A program made the position numbers and the translations under genes. From Maridesulfovibrio sp. (lineage in GTDB: Bacteria > Desulfobacterota > Desulfovibrionia > Desulfovibrionales > Desulfovibrionaceae), in assembly GCF_963677005.1 (NCBI RefSeq), contig NZ_OY781616.1, forward strand, positions 813,501 to 877,500: 64,000 nt of DNA, written 5' to 3'. The notes beneath the pieces were generated by a model. The model was given only the letters and a program-made list of their open reading frames with translations, was not told the origin of the DNA and did not search any database. Numbering within the stretch: the stretch's first letter is position 1; each line of letters starts with the position of its first letter. Shown here piece by piece: positions 31,945-40,911 of the stretch.

Positions 31945-34900
31945 TAGATTTCACCCTCCTTCATCTTGCGAATATTGACCATGAAGGCTTTGTATTCGGG
32001 AATTCCGGTATTCGGATCACCAACGTTGGGGGTTACGATGTTCGCGGAATCACCACCGTCTATAGGAGTGATCCATCCGTAATGCCAGGGCATGCCGACC
32101 ATGTGAACCTGAGATCCGTTGATGTTGTATGGTTGAATTCGTTCAGTAACCATTGCGATGGCCCAGAGTGATCCACGTACGCTTTCGAGGATAATTCTTT
32201 CGCCGTTTTCAATGCCGCGAAGTTCGGCCAGTTGCGGGCTGATTTCCACGAACATCTGAGGTTCGGCCTCGACCAGCCAGGATTGCCAACGAGTCATGGA
32301 ACCTGTCTGCCAGTGTTCAGTGATTCGATAGGTCGTGCCGACAAAGGGATACCTGGGATCACATACGGCTTTTTCTTCACTCTTGATCTGTACCGCAGTC
32401 GGGTTGTGCAGGGTTTTGGAGAACGGATGATCCTTGACCGGGCATTCCAGCGGTTCGTAGTATTCCGGCAGGGGACCGTCAGCCCGTCCGGGACCGAACA
32501 ACTGTCCGTAACCGTTCTTGCGCATGATGAAGGGATGCTTGGTTCCCGGTTTCCATCCGCCATCGGGTACGTCGCCGACCCACTTGGAGCCGTTCCAGCT
32601 GATAACAGCCTTTGCCGGGTTCCATGGTTTTCCTTTCTGGTCAACGGAAGCTCTGTTGTAGAGGATGCGACGGTTGACCGGCCAGCACCATGTCCAGTTG
32701 GGGAAGAGTCCGATGTTGGCCTGTTCCTTGGTCTGGGTGGCGTCCTGGCGCTCGGCCATGTTGCCGGCATCGGTTACCGAGTTGCAGTAGAGCCAGTTGC
32801 CGGAGGTCGTGGAACCGTCCGCCTGCAGGTATGCGAAGCTCGGAACCTGCTGTCCTTTCTTGAACTTCTTGCCCTTGATTTCAACATCGCGGGTGAACCA
32901 GCCGTTGCAGAGCTTGGCTGTTTTCTGTGCGCTGAACTGCATGTGCCCGTGCTCGTCTTCTTCACACATGTTTTCGAAGCTGAGATGGGTGATCGGTTCG
33001 GGGTATGCACCGCCTTCCTTCTCATACAGTTCTTTCAGTTCTTCCCATATTTCGTGGAAGTAGTGACCGTCGGTCTTCACATCTTCAAAGGTGTCCGGCC
33101 CCTTGTAGCGCCACTGCATCCAGCGTCCGGAGTTGGACACGGAGCCTTCCTTTTCAATGGAAGAAGCACAGGGGATGAAGAAGGTTTCAGTCTTGACCTT
33201 TTTGGGATCCATTCCGGGGCCGTTCCAGAAGTCACTGGTTTCGCAGCGGAACAGGTTGACGTTGACCATCCAGTCCAGTTTGGAGATTGCCGTACGGGTC
33301 TTGAATGAATCGGAACTTGAACAGGCCGGGTTCATTCCCCAGATCAGTCCGCCGGTGAACTTGCCGCGATACATGCGGTCGATCAGCGGAATCCAGGAGT
33401 ATACGCTGGCCTTGTGGTTATCAAGGCGCGGCAGGTAGTTATAACCCTGTTCCGGAGTGTCATCGGAGTACATGGCCTTGATCAGGCTGGCGGAGTACTT
33501 GGGATAGTTCTGCCACCAGTTGGCACTTTCCGGATCATGGCTGACCGGGGTGTAGGTCTTGTTGTACTGCTCAAGGGTGTCCTGTCCTGCCAGGGGCGTT
33601 TTGAGGTAGCCGGGCAGGATGTGGTAGAGCAGGGCGTAGTCGGTTGAACCCTGAACGTTACATTCGCCGCGCAGAGCGTTGACACCGCCGCCGGCAATGC
33701 CGATGTTTCCGAGCATCAGCTGGATCATGGCCATGGCACGGATGTTCTGAACGCCGACTGAATGCTGGGTCCAGCCCATGGCGTACATGATTGTTCCAGC
33801 CTTGTCGGGCTTTCCGGTTGCCGAGTAAGTCTTGTAGAGCAGATCAAGATCTTTCAGGGGCACACCCGAGATGGAGGATACTTTTTCAGGTGTGTACCGG
33901 GAATAGTGCTTTTTAAGAATCTGGAATACGCAGTTGGGGTCCTGCAGGGTTTTATCCTGCTTGGGAATGCCCTTGTCATCCAGTTCGAAGGCCCACTTGG
34001 AACTGTCGTAGGCGTTGGCCTTGTGATCAAAGCCGGAAAACAGGCCGTCCTTGAATCCGTAATCCTTGCCCACGATAAAGGATGCGTTGGTGTAGTCCAC
34101 CATATACTGATGGAAGTAACGCTTGTTGTTGATGATGTAATTGATCATACCGCCGAGAACAGCGATATCGGTACCGGAACGCAAGGGAACGTATGCGTCC
34201 GATCTAGCGGAAGTACGGGTAAAGCGCGGGTCAACGTGGATAATTTTTGCTCCGCGTTTCTGCGCCTTTACAGCCCACTTGAAGGAAATGGGGTGGTTTT
34301 CGGCAGCGTTGCTGCCCATTATCAGAATACAATCACTGTTCTGAAGGTCATTCCAGTGGTTGGTCATCGCGCCGCGTCCGAACGACTCTACCAGAGCCGC
34401 AACAGTTGCGCTGTGTCAGATACGCGCCTGGTGTTCTACATAGACCAGGCCGAGTGAACGCATAAAGCTGTGCATGGCGTAACATTCTTCGTTATCCAGC
34501 GCAGCGGAACCGAGAGAGGCTATTCCCATAGTACGGTTAACAACCTGACCCTTGGCGTTTTTGACTTCAAAGCTTTCATCGCGTGATTTCTTGATGAGTC
34601 TTGCGATGCGTTTCTTGCAGAAATCCCAGTCCTTTTCTTCCCATTTTTCACTGTACGGTGCGCGGTACAGGAACTTGCCGGGCCTTTTGGGGTTTTCCGA
34701 CATCTGAATGGTGGCTGCTCCCTTGGCGCAGAGGGCACCCTCGTTGATGGGGTGATCGGGGTTTCCTTCCACGTTCAGGGCCCGTTTGGTCTCAAGCGAA
34801 GTGTTGACCAGCAGTCCGCAGCCTACCGAGCAGAATGCGCATACGGATGTGGTCTGTTTTGTCCACTTGGGACTCAATTGCTTGGCCCTTTCCTCTGCCG

Positions 34901-35003
34901 TGTTCGCAAAGGCTTTCCCAAGGCCTCCGAACGCAGGCGCTACGGCAATTCCGGCTGCCGCAGCTGTCGTCATTTTCACAAAATCTCTACGATTAATGTT
35001 CAT
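31944..35003 (-). CDS. fdhA: Selenocysteine-containing formate dehydrogenase catalytic subunit FdhA
   Basis: This periplasmic molybdenum/tungsten bis-pyranopterin enzyme oxidises formate to CO2. The 1019-residue chain is split by an in-frame TGA at codon 196 (34418-34416), read as Sec: the context QARI-Sec-HSATVAALVESFG is the FDH active-site motif, followed by the GRGAMTNHWNDL segment. Upstream are a Tat signal (NINRRDFVKM) and a [4Fe-4S] site CAFCSVGC with a fourth Cys in GALCAKG. The rest shows the molybdopterin domains. I start at the ATG at 35003, with AGGAGCG upstream; an in-frame ATG at 35027 (GGAAGG site) is possible. It leads an operon with fdhB and fdhC; selA/B/C are not in the window. 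Confidence 0.95.
34384..34398 (-). ncRNA. Candidate bSECIS hairpin downstream of the fdhA UGA
   Basis: In the minus-strand RNA GGCUCU GGU AGAGUC can form a 6-bp stem (one G-U) with a GGU triloop, 18 bases after the UGA. Bacterial SECIS elements lie in this zone and expose a GGU-type loop that SelB recognises. This is a folding guess. Confidence 0.45.
34416..34418 (-). other. In-frame UGA selenocysteine codon of fdhA
   Basis: The TGA replaces the catalytic Cys codon of Cys-type FDHs and is read through; both flanking frames are in phase and their protein sequence is continuous FDH. Without Sec annotation the gene would be called as two broken fragments. Confidence 0.9.
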
Positions 35004-35027
35004 CATCGCTCCTAAAATTTTGTTCAT

Positions 35028-35258
35028 TTACCTTCCACGAATTTCACGCCCTAAAGCCAAAAGCAGTTCGTAACCGGAAAACCCGGTGAAAACATGTTCG
35101 GTCGTAATTACAGGGACCGGATTGGTGGTAACAGCCGCCGTGGCATAAACAGCCACCATTTTACCGGCTACTTCCGCACATGTTTTCAAAGAAATGCCCA
35201 GGCCGTTGAAGGGCAGCTGAAATAACTTTTCCCCAGCAGTCTGTTCAGAGCTTTTCAT
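35028..35258 (-). CDS. Possible small protein upstream of fdhA (76 aa)
   Basis: This frame ends at 35028, 25 bases before the fdhA start I chose, on the same strand. An AGGTC-type site is ten bases before its ATG. The sequence is coding-like, with a conserved-looking middle (FNGLGISLKTCAEVAGK, then VVTTNPVPVITTEHVFTGFSG), no membrane segment and one Cys. I know no family for it. If real it would be co-transcribed with fdhABC and could act in enzyme maturation; that is speculation based only on position. Confidence 0.5.
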   Translation of the reverse strand: MKSSEQTAGEKLFQLPFNGLGISLKTCAEVAGKMVAVYATAAVTTNPVPVITTEHVFTGFSGYELLLALGREIRGR

Positions 35259-35733
35259 TTCTGACCTGTTTACAAGACATGGTTGACTGTTTCCAAATCA
35301 GCTTCTTTCCCTTCAGGAGAAAAAGATCGGCAGAGTGTTATCTGTCTATCCCATTCTTCCTGAGTCAAACTATCCGCAGGTGGAAGATATTGAAAAAAAA
35401 GACGGCTTGTTGTGTTAATGGCACAATTCGATTTATGTCATTCTTTGCACAATGAGATATGAACGCCTTAACGTGCTTATTTCTTAAACTAAATTGATGT
35501 TTATGTCTGAATTGTCAAAATAAGGCGGGAAGAATTGAGTTGCGTTGTTAATGTTAAAGGCAGGAAAGGTCGTGCTTACTTAACATGCTTGAATAAAACA
35601 TTAATTTTATGAACGTCTGTTTGATTATGTCGGTAAATTTAATAATTCTGGGCAAATAGACATAATATGCGTCGCTAGCGCTTATACAGAGGCATCCTGA
35701 TATGCTCAGAATGCCTCTGCTTAATTATTTAAG
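35259..35733. promoter_or_regulatory. AT-rich regulatory region upstream of the fdh operon
   Basis: This 475-base region should hold the promoter of the minus-strand fdh operon. It has no ORF of credible length and no regulator site I can name. Near its right end, an inverted repeat cagaggcat/atgcctctg (35687-35695 and 35711-35719) follows the stop codon of the neighbouring methyltransferase, and may act in that gene's termination. Confidence 0.45.
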
Positions 35734-36570
35734 CTACTTATATGCACAAACCGCAAATTCATTACTCTCGTTTTGGAACAAAGATCCTGCCACATCAGCG
35801 TATAAAACGGATCTGGAGAATCCTCCAAGGCGGAATTCCTCGGTCAGTTGTTCAGAATGATAATACTGAAACCAGTTGAAAATCTCGCGCGTGCGTCTTT
35901 CCTCTACGATAGTATATTTTTCAACAATTACCTTTTCATCATGATATTTGAACCTGTGCATGAACCCGTAATATTCTCCGGGGGACCAGAATCCATCCAT
36001 AAGATTTTTTCCGAACATCTGTTTTTCTTCCAGACCGGTAAATGCGTTTATCGAGAAGACGTCCAGCAGGACGCATCCTCCCGGATTCAGCATGGAGTGG
36101 AATTTGTGCAGCATGGACCTGCGTTGTTTCGGACTCAGTACGCAGAAGTCGCACATTATCATTAGTATGAGGTCGAATTTCTTGTCTGTGGTGTAATTCA
36201 GATAGTCTGTGGTGACATAATTGATCTTTAAAGACCTATTTTCCGCAACCTTGCGAGCATAGGCAATGGAGCTGGCGGAAAAATCAATACCGGTTACTTC
36301 TGCTCCGGTTTCCGCCAAAGCAGTTGCGTACAGACCCGGGCCGCACCCGAAATCAGCAATTTTTTTACCGGGTCCGAGATTGAAATGATCTGTTATCCAA
36401 TTAGTTGATTTTAAAATGAATTCATGGTTGCGAGAGGCCGCGTCTACAGTATGGTTCAAGTGATACTTGAGCATTTGAGCGGAAATGTGGTCATCGGTCC
36501 ACAGGTCCGGGGAGGAATATATTTCAAAGGGCAGGGGGCGGGAATCAATTCTTTTTAGTGCATTAAACAT
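35734..36570 (-). CDS. Class I SAM-dependent methyltransferase
   Basis: The 278-aa protein carries motif I KKIADFGCGPGLYATALAE, motif II VTGIDFSASSIAYAR and a FDLILMIMCDFCVL segment before the post-core beta-strands. The C-terminal region contains KYTIVEERRTREIFNWFQYY, resembling small-molecule methyltransferases of the ubiE/methyltransf_11-25 sort, but the substrate is not predictable. GAGG is found seven bases before the ATG. It is not visibly co-transcribed with another gene: the upstream gene starts more than 170 bases away, and it is followed by a hairpin. 278 aa. Confidence 0.85.
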   Translation of the reverse strand: MFNALKRIDSRPLPFEIYSSPDLWTDDHISAQMLKYHLNHTVDAASRNHEFILKSTNWITDHFNLGPGKKIADFGCGPGLYATALAETGAEVTGIDFSASSIAYARKVAENRSLKINYVTTDYLNYTTDKKFDLILMIMCDFCVLSPKQRRSMLHKFHSMLNPGGCVLLDVFSINAFTGLEEKQMFGKNLMDGFWSPGEYYGFMHRFKYHDEKVIVEKYTIVEERRTREIFNWFQYYHSEQLTEEFRLGGFSRSVLYADVAGSLFQNESNEFAVCAYK

Positions 36571-36743
36571 AACAAAACCTCAATATTCATGGTTGAATAC
36601 TTATATTTTCTGCTCTCCTTCCGAAAGACGGAAAGCGGCAGTGCAGATACCGGTAGGCCTGGTTTTGTTTAAAGCTTGTTCATTCGGAAATGATATCCGG
36701 GGGTCTTGTATAGGTCAATCTGGCGTACTTGTCTGTTTACGGA

Positions 36744-37355
36744 TTACTCAAAAAGATTGCGTAAGGGCCGTATGCGTTTTCTTTTTGTCTCGCCCGACTT
36801 CGGGGCCTGCAGAAAATTGATTATCTTATCTGAACCTGAGATCTGTCTGATTTTGTCGCAAACCTGCTCCTGCTCATCGGACTGAAGAACGCCCATAACA
36901 ACCACCGTGTCCTGAACAACTTTTATGGTCAGTTTGGAAGCGGGGTAGTCCGGTTCGAAAATTCCCTTCAATTTTATTTCAAGGGTAGAACCGGTCTTGT
37001 TTTCCGTTTCGCTTTTCAGTGGGAGAAAGTAGCTGAGCCCTGAAAGTTCTGAGATAGTTTTCGCTTTATTAATCAGATTTTCGCGCTCTGCTTCGCTGCC
37101 GACTTCTCCCACCAGAAAACCGTGCCCCAGAAATACATAACTGCTGATTTCAAGAAGTGTTGACGGGTTATCCAAAAGAAGGGTTTTATGGAGGGTAAGC
37201 TGCAGCCTGCTGTCATGGGCCTGGGTGATGTACGATCTGTCGTCCTGCGTGGCCTTGAAAATTCTGCCGTAGGGCATGAATCCGGCCTGAACGAAAACCG
37301 GCTGGGAAAGCAGCAGGATGCACGCTAAAGCGGACAAAAGCAATTTCACGGACAT
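36744..37355 (-). CDS. Exported BON-domain protein
   Basis: The 203-aa product has a signal peptide (SVKLLLSALACILLLSQPVFVQA) and two BON-like repeats, as in OsmY/DolP-type periplasmic proteins that bind phospholipid surfaces: a first around SRLQLTLHKTLLLDNPSTLLEISSYVFLGHGFLVGEV and a second around LEIKLKGIFEPDYPASKLTIKVVQDTVVVMGVL, each with the Gly-Val-Val/Leu turn. Strong GGAGG in ATGGAGGATGTATC precedes the ATG at 37355. The C-terminus is basic (KSGETKRKRIRPLRN). Downstream of gcvT on the same strand but separated by a terminator. Confidence 0.8.
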   Translation of the reverse strand: MSVKLLLSALACILLLSQPVFVQAGFMPYGRIFKATQDDRSYITQAHDSRLQLTLHKTLLLDNPSTLLEISSYVFLGHGFLVGEVGSEAERENLINKAKTISELSGLSYFLPLKSETENKTGSTLEIKLKGIFEPDYPASKLTIKVVQDTVVVMGVLQSDEQEQVCDKIRQISGSDKIINFLQAPKSGETKRKRIRPLRNLFE

Positions 37356-37375
37356 GATACATCCTCCATTCAGAG

Positions 37376-37418
37376 CCAAAAACAAACCCCGCCGCGGTAA
37401 CTTGCGACGGGGTTTGTT
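37376..37418 (-). terminator. Rho-independent terminator of gcvT
   Basis: Arms aacaaaccccg (37381-37391) and cggggtttgtt (37408-37418) form an 11-bp stem; on the minus strand a TTTTT run follows. It is placed 24 bases after the gcvT stop. Confidence 0.85.
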
Positions 37419-37441
37419 GAAGTCAGAATTCAGTCATAACA

Positions 37442-38503
37442 CTAAGCAATTTTTTTACGGGCGGTTCCTTCCTTATAGAAAGGAAGTTCGCTTTTCTTGG
37501 CTTCAAGGCTGGTTTTTGCTCCCTGTACGGTGAAGACTTCGGCTTCGGCTGCATCGGCAGCTACATAAGCCAGGGCGATGGAGTAGCCGAGGGTCGGGGA
37601 GAAAGAACCGCTGGTAACAACGCCCACCTCTTTGCCGTCAAGCAGGACCTTGTCTCCATGACGAGCGGAACGGCGACCTTCAATGCTCAAGGGAATGAGT
37701 ATTTCCTTTACATCTGTGTAGGCATCAGCAGGAAGCAGAAAACCGTAACCGCCTTCACGGGGATTATGCTCGGTATCCAGATCCTGCCCGTAGAGGGGGT
37801 AGCCGCATTCAAGACGCAGGGTGTCACGGGCGCCGAGTCCGATGGGCTCCACGCGTTCATCCGCGACCAGTTTTTCCCACAGGGAGAGAGCCTTGTCTGC
37901 GGGAAGATAGAATTCATAACCGAGTTCACCGGTATATCCGGTCCGGCTGACGATCAGTCCGTACCCATCGAATTCTGTTTCTTCGAAATTGAAATATTTA
38001 AGATGCTTGAAATCGCGGCCGAAAACGGATTCCAGAACATCCAGAGCCATGGGGCCCTGCAGGTCTATTTTTGCGGTTTCATAGGATACGTTATCGAAAT
38101 CAAGGCCGTCCGGCAGGTGCGAGTCAATCCAGTTGAAGTCGGATTCTTCACAGGCTCCGTTTACAACCAGCATGTATGAATCTTCCCCGAGGCAGTAGAT
38201 GATCAGATCGTCGAGAACTCCGCCTTTGTCGTTCGGCAGAAAACCGTAGCGGCACTTGCCCGGAGCCAGGGTGTCCAGGTTCTGGGTCACCAGCTTGTTC
38301 AGAGCGTTTTTGGCGCCCTTGCCGTAAAGTTTGAACTCGCCCATGTGGCTGATATCGAAAACACCGGTTTTTTCGCGAGTCTGTTTATGTTCGACTATAA
38401 TTCCCTTGTACTGCACAGGCATTTCGAATCCTGCAAAGGGAACAAGCTTGGCTCCGTTTTCGCGGTGCCATTCGGTAAGAGGCGTTGTGCGCAATGCTGA
38501 CAT
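37442..38503 (-). CDS. gcvT: Aminomethyltransferase (glycine cleavage T protein)
   Basis: GcvT releases ammonia and forms 5,10-methylene-tetrahydrofolate from the aminomethyl group on lipoyl GcvH. The 353-aa protein has FAGFEMPVQYKGIIVEH, GVFDISHMGEF with the catalytic Asp region, and FLPNDKGGVLDDLIIY. No gcvH or gcvP is adjacent, and no glycine riboswitch is seen in the 62-base leader (38504-38565). It may join a partial glycine cleavage system located elsewhere or be a GcvT-like folate enzyme. GGAG eight bases before the ATG at 38503. Confidence 0.93.
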   Translation of the reverse strand: MSALRTTPLTEWHRENGAKLVPFAGFEMPVQYKGIIVEHKQTREKTGVFDISHMGEFKLYGKGAKNALNKLVTQNLDTLAPGKCRYGFLPNDKGGVLDDLIIYCLGEDSYMLVVNGACEESDFNWIDSHLPDGLDFDNVSYETAKIDLQGPMALDVLESVFGRDFKHLKYFNFEETEFDGYGLIVSRTGYTGELGYEFYLPADKALSLWEKLVADERVEPIGLGARDTLRLECGYPLYGQDLDTEHNPREGGYGFLLPADAYTDVKEILIPLSIEGRRSARHGDKVLLDGKEVGVVTSGSFSPTLGYSIALAYVAADAAEAEVFTVQGAKTSLEAKKSELPFYKEGTARKKIA

Positions 38504-38565
38504 TTTTTTAACTCCGTATAATCGTGGATGTAACCGTGCCCCTGCACGGATAACAAATCCGTTAT

Positions 38566-40311
38566 TTACACCAGTCCGCTTATGCTGGTCCCGTCTTCAT
38601 AAAGGGAACGGCTTTTGCGGATGGACCTGAATTCATCAAGTATGACAACCAGTCTGCCGTACAGTTTCTTTATTTTCATTCCGTATTCGGTCAGTTCTTC
38701 ATCATGTTTCAGAACATATTTTTTACGCAGGTAGGAATCATTGAGCACCCGATCGCCTATCTTCAAGGTGGTTTCAACCAGCCTGTCAAAATAGTTTACG
38801 ATTTCAAATTTGAGATCGTTAAGGATTCCGATCATCAGCTTAAGCATTTCAAGGTATGAAATGGTTTTACCCCGATACTTCCTTTCCTTCAGGTCTTCAA
38901 GTGTTTTGAGTTTGCGGGCCTGCTGGATGTAACTGTATTTGGACCAGACTTCCTGATAGATGTCTGAAAGCTCGTTGAAAGGATCGTAATTATCCGGTGC
39001 AAGCAGGTAGCTGTCCATAACCTTGACAACACCGGAGTAAAATTCGTCGGAATAGCCGATTATCCTGCGCTGATGTTTTGAAAGCCAGGCGAACAGAAAT
39101 TTGAGCCTTTTTTCATGAGTCTCGGTATCTTCAATAATTTCATTGCGTTTGTAGACAATGGACCCGTTATACTCTCCGCGTACAATGTCGTTGAGCAACA
39201 GGGTCATGCTTGAAGGATCCTTGATCACATTGAAGCTGGTTGAGAATTCTCCTGTCAAAGGATGGATTACTTCCTGACGGTAGACCGAAAGGGCTCTGTC
39301 TTCACGGACGTTTTCAAGGTTGAACTTGTGCTGGCGGTATTTGACTTTGAGGATTACCACCAGACGTTTTTCATCAACGAAGAATCCGCCTTTTTTAAGC
39401 TCGGCTATGGTTTCCTTGTTTTCCGGGCTGACCTGTACCAGAGCGATTTTTTCCACCCGTGGATAATGCTTGGCGTTGTGGTGGGAAAACAGTGAGGTAA
39501 TGGTCCTGTCCGATTGACCGAGAACCCGGACCATGAATTTTTCACCCATCCGGAACAGTCTGCGCGCAAAAAGGGCTGAGGAGGTGCGCCGCTCCGAAAC
39601 AATGGGGAATCCGTGCAGTTCCATCAGATAGTTGTACACAAACAGCCTGTTGTATTCGTAGAGCAGGTTGTCGCCCGGCTTGAATTTGCCGATCTGGATG
39701 CCGAAGCGCTTGAGTTCGGTATCAAGGTCGGAAGGGAAAGAACCGAATACCCCGGAAAGGTAGAATTTCCCGGAATTGTCCCTGGCCATTACGTGAGCAC
39801 GCTCTATTTCCAGCAGGTAGGGAATTATCTTTTCGTAATTATCAATGTCCGAAATATCGATGTCGTCGTATTCTTCCTGAAAATCCTTGTGTGATCTTTT
39901 AGGGAGCCTGCTTTCAAAGGTTTCGATGTTGGCCCTGCGGATGGATTCAAAAAGGGGGCATGCATCAGGCGTGGCCGCCTGATCAAGAAGCCGAGGATTG
40001 TGCAGGATGTCGAACTGGAATATTTCCTGAAAATAGTTCAGCGGCCGCTCAAGGGCGACCATGCTGAAGCCGGGTAGTTTTTTGTACTCGTATAAATCAA
40101 CTTCAAAGGAAGGAAGCAATTCCCTGGAATCTACAAGAGGGTATTCCTTCTTTTGTTCAAAGTAGGGACGAAGCAGGCAGTTTTTAATGTGGACGTGATC
40201 CAGAAACAACCGTAAACCTTCAAGAGAATTGAGATTATATTTCTCTTCACGGTTTTCTGCTTCCGGATCACAGGCAACACCCGTGTACTTGGAAAACGCA
40301 TCCTGCCACAT
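38566..40311 (-). CDS. Large uncharacterised cytoplasmic protein (581 aa)
   Basis: I do not recognise the family. It has no signal peptide or membrane helix, and many aromatic and charged residues; two tail segments (ARKLKTLEDLKERKYRGKT and LTEYGMKIKKLYGRLVVILD) look helical. No ATP-binding, nucleotide or metal motif is clear. I choose the ATG at 40311 (MWQDAFSKYTG), with AGGATGGAAAT upstream, over a frame that opens at 40347. It starts the minus-strand group ending in gcvT, from which it is separated by 62 bases, and so may be co-transcribed with it. Function unknown. Confidence 0.8.
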   Translation of the reverse strand: MWQDAFSKYTGVACDPEAENREEKYNLNSLEGLRLFLDHVHIKNCLLRPYFEQKKEYPLVDSRELLPSFEVDLYEYKKLPGFSMVALERPLNYFQEIFQFDILHNPRLLDQAATPDACPLFESIRRANIETFESRLPKRSHKDFQEEYDDIDISDIDNYEKIIPYLLEIERAHVMARDNSGKFYLSGVFGSFPSDLDTELKRFGIQIGKFKPGDNLLYEYNRLFVYNYLMELHGFPIVSERRTSSALFARRLFRMGEKFMVRVLGQSDRTITSLFSHHNAKHYPRVEKIALVQVSPENKETIAELKKGGFFVDEKRLVVILKVKYRQHKFNLENVREDRALSVYRQEVIHPLTGEFSTSFNVIKDPSSMTLLLNDIVRGEYNGSIVYKRNEIIEDTETHEKRLKFLFAWLSKHQRRIIGYSDEFYSGVVKVMDSYLLAPDNYDPFNELSDIYQEVWSKYSYIQQARKLKTLEDLKERKYRGKTISYLEMLKLMIGILNDLKFEIVNYFDRLVETTLKIGDRVLNDSYLRKKYVLKHDEELTEYGMKIKKLYGRLVVILDEFRSIRKSRSLYEDGTSISGLV

Positions 40312-40701
40312 ATTTCCATCCTGCTTTCCGGTTTTGCACCGGATCAATGTCCCCCGACCGGCTGATTCTCAACCGTATAATATCATCTTTCAATGTTTAT
40401 GGATATCCCGAACTGCGACTAATTACAACACAAATTTTCTAGATTTTGTATAGAATGTGCATGTTTTTTTCAGAAAACAGTAATCAAATGATGATCATGA
40501 GCATGTCAGACTTTGCCAGCATGAATATTTCAGAATTGCTGAAGATTGACCATGTAGAGCAAAAAATGGTCTGGTAAAAAATAACTTCGGTCAAATCTTC
40601 TACTTGTTGACCGTCCAGCTTCTTTGAAATAAGAATGATACGGATTTCCATTTGCCGGAAAAAAGATATATTCAATTAAAAATAGATGAGGATTTTCATA
40701 T
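40312..40701. other. Non-coding divergent region between the 581-aa gene and the DUF6485-like gene
   Basis: The 390-base AT-rich spacer carries a 29-codon open frame (40488-40577, MMIMSMSDFASMNISELLK...) with no clear ribosome site, which I do not call. The promoters for both flanking genes should lie here. Confidence 0.4.
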
Positions 40702-40908
40702 ATGAGTGATGGTCTCTGTGCTCGCCAGAACAGCGGAAAAAACAACTGCCCGTGCACCTATTCGAATTGTTCAAGACATGGAAACTGCTGCGAATGCGTA
40801 GCGTATCACCGTGGGAAGGACCAGCTTCCCGCCTGCTATTTCACCGCTGAGCAGGAAAAAACATATAACCGGAATATCGACTACTTTATTGAATGCAGGA
40901 CCAAATAG
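40702..40908 (+). CDS. Small Cys-rich protein, DUF6485-like
   Basis: The 68-aa product contains eight cysteines in CPCTYSNCSRHGNCCECVAYHRGKDQLPAC, closely like the family called DUF6485 (CNCTY-x-C-x2-G-x-CCECLxYHR-x5-LPGC), which is likely to bind a metal. The C-terminal part has EKTYNRNIDYFIE, also typical. The family's function is unknown. The next gene, coding for a GAF protein, starts three bases after its stop, so they are co-transcribed and followed by mreB. Confidence 0.85.
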   Translation: MSDGLCARQNSGKNNCPCTYSNCSRHGNCCECVAYHRGKDQLPACYFTAEQEKTYNRNIDYFIECRTK

Positions 40909-40911
40909 ACC

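Noticed and set aside
32232..33308. 358-aa plus-strand frame antisense to fdhA
   Set aside because: The minus-strand frame is clearly FDH; the antisense frame has no start signal or family.
34367..34416. Frameshift or pseudogene interpretation of fdhA
   Set aside because: The interrupted codon is a TGA at the exact catalytic Sec position and both frames are in phase, so it is not a lesion.
38504..38565. Glycine riboswitch upstream of gcvT
   Set aside because: The leader is only 62 bases long and shows no tandem aptamer-like conserved motif.
40488..40577. 29-codon frame upstream of the DUF6485-like gene
   Set aside because: Repeated ATGs in AT-rich sequence without a ribosome site; too short to support.
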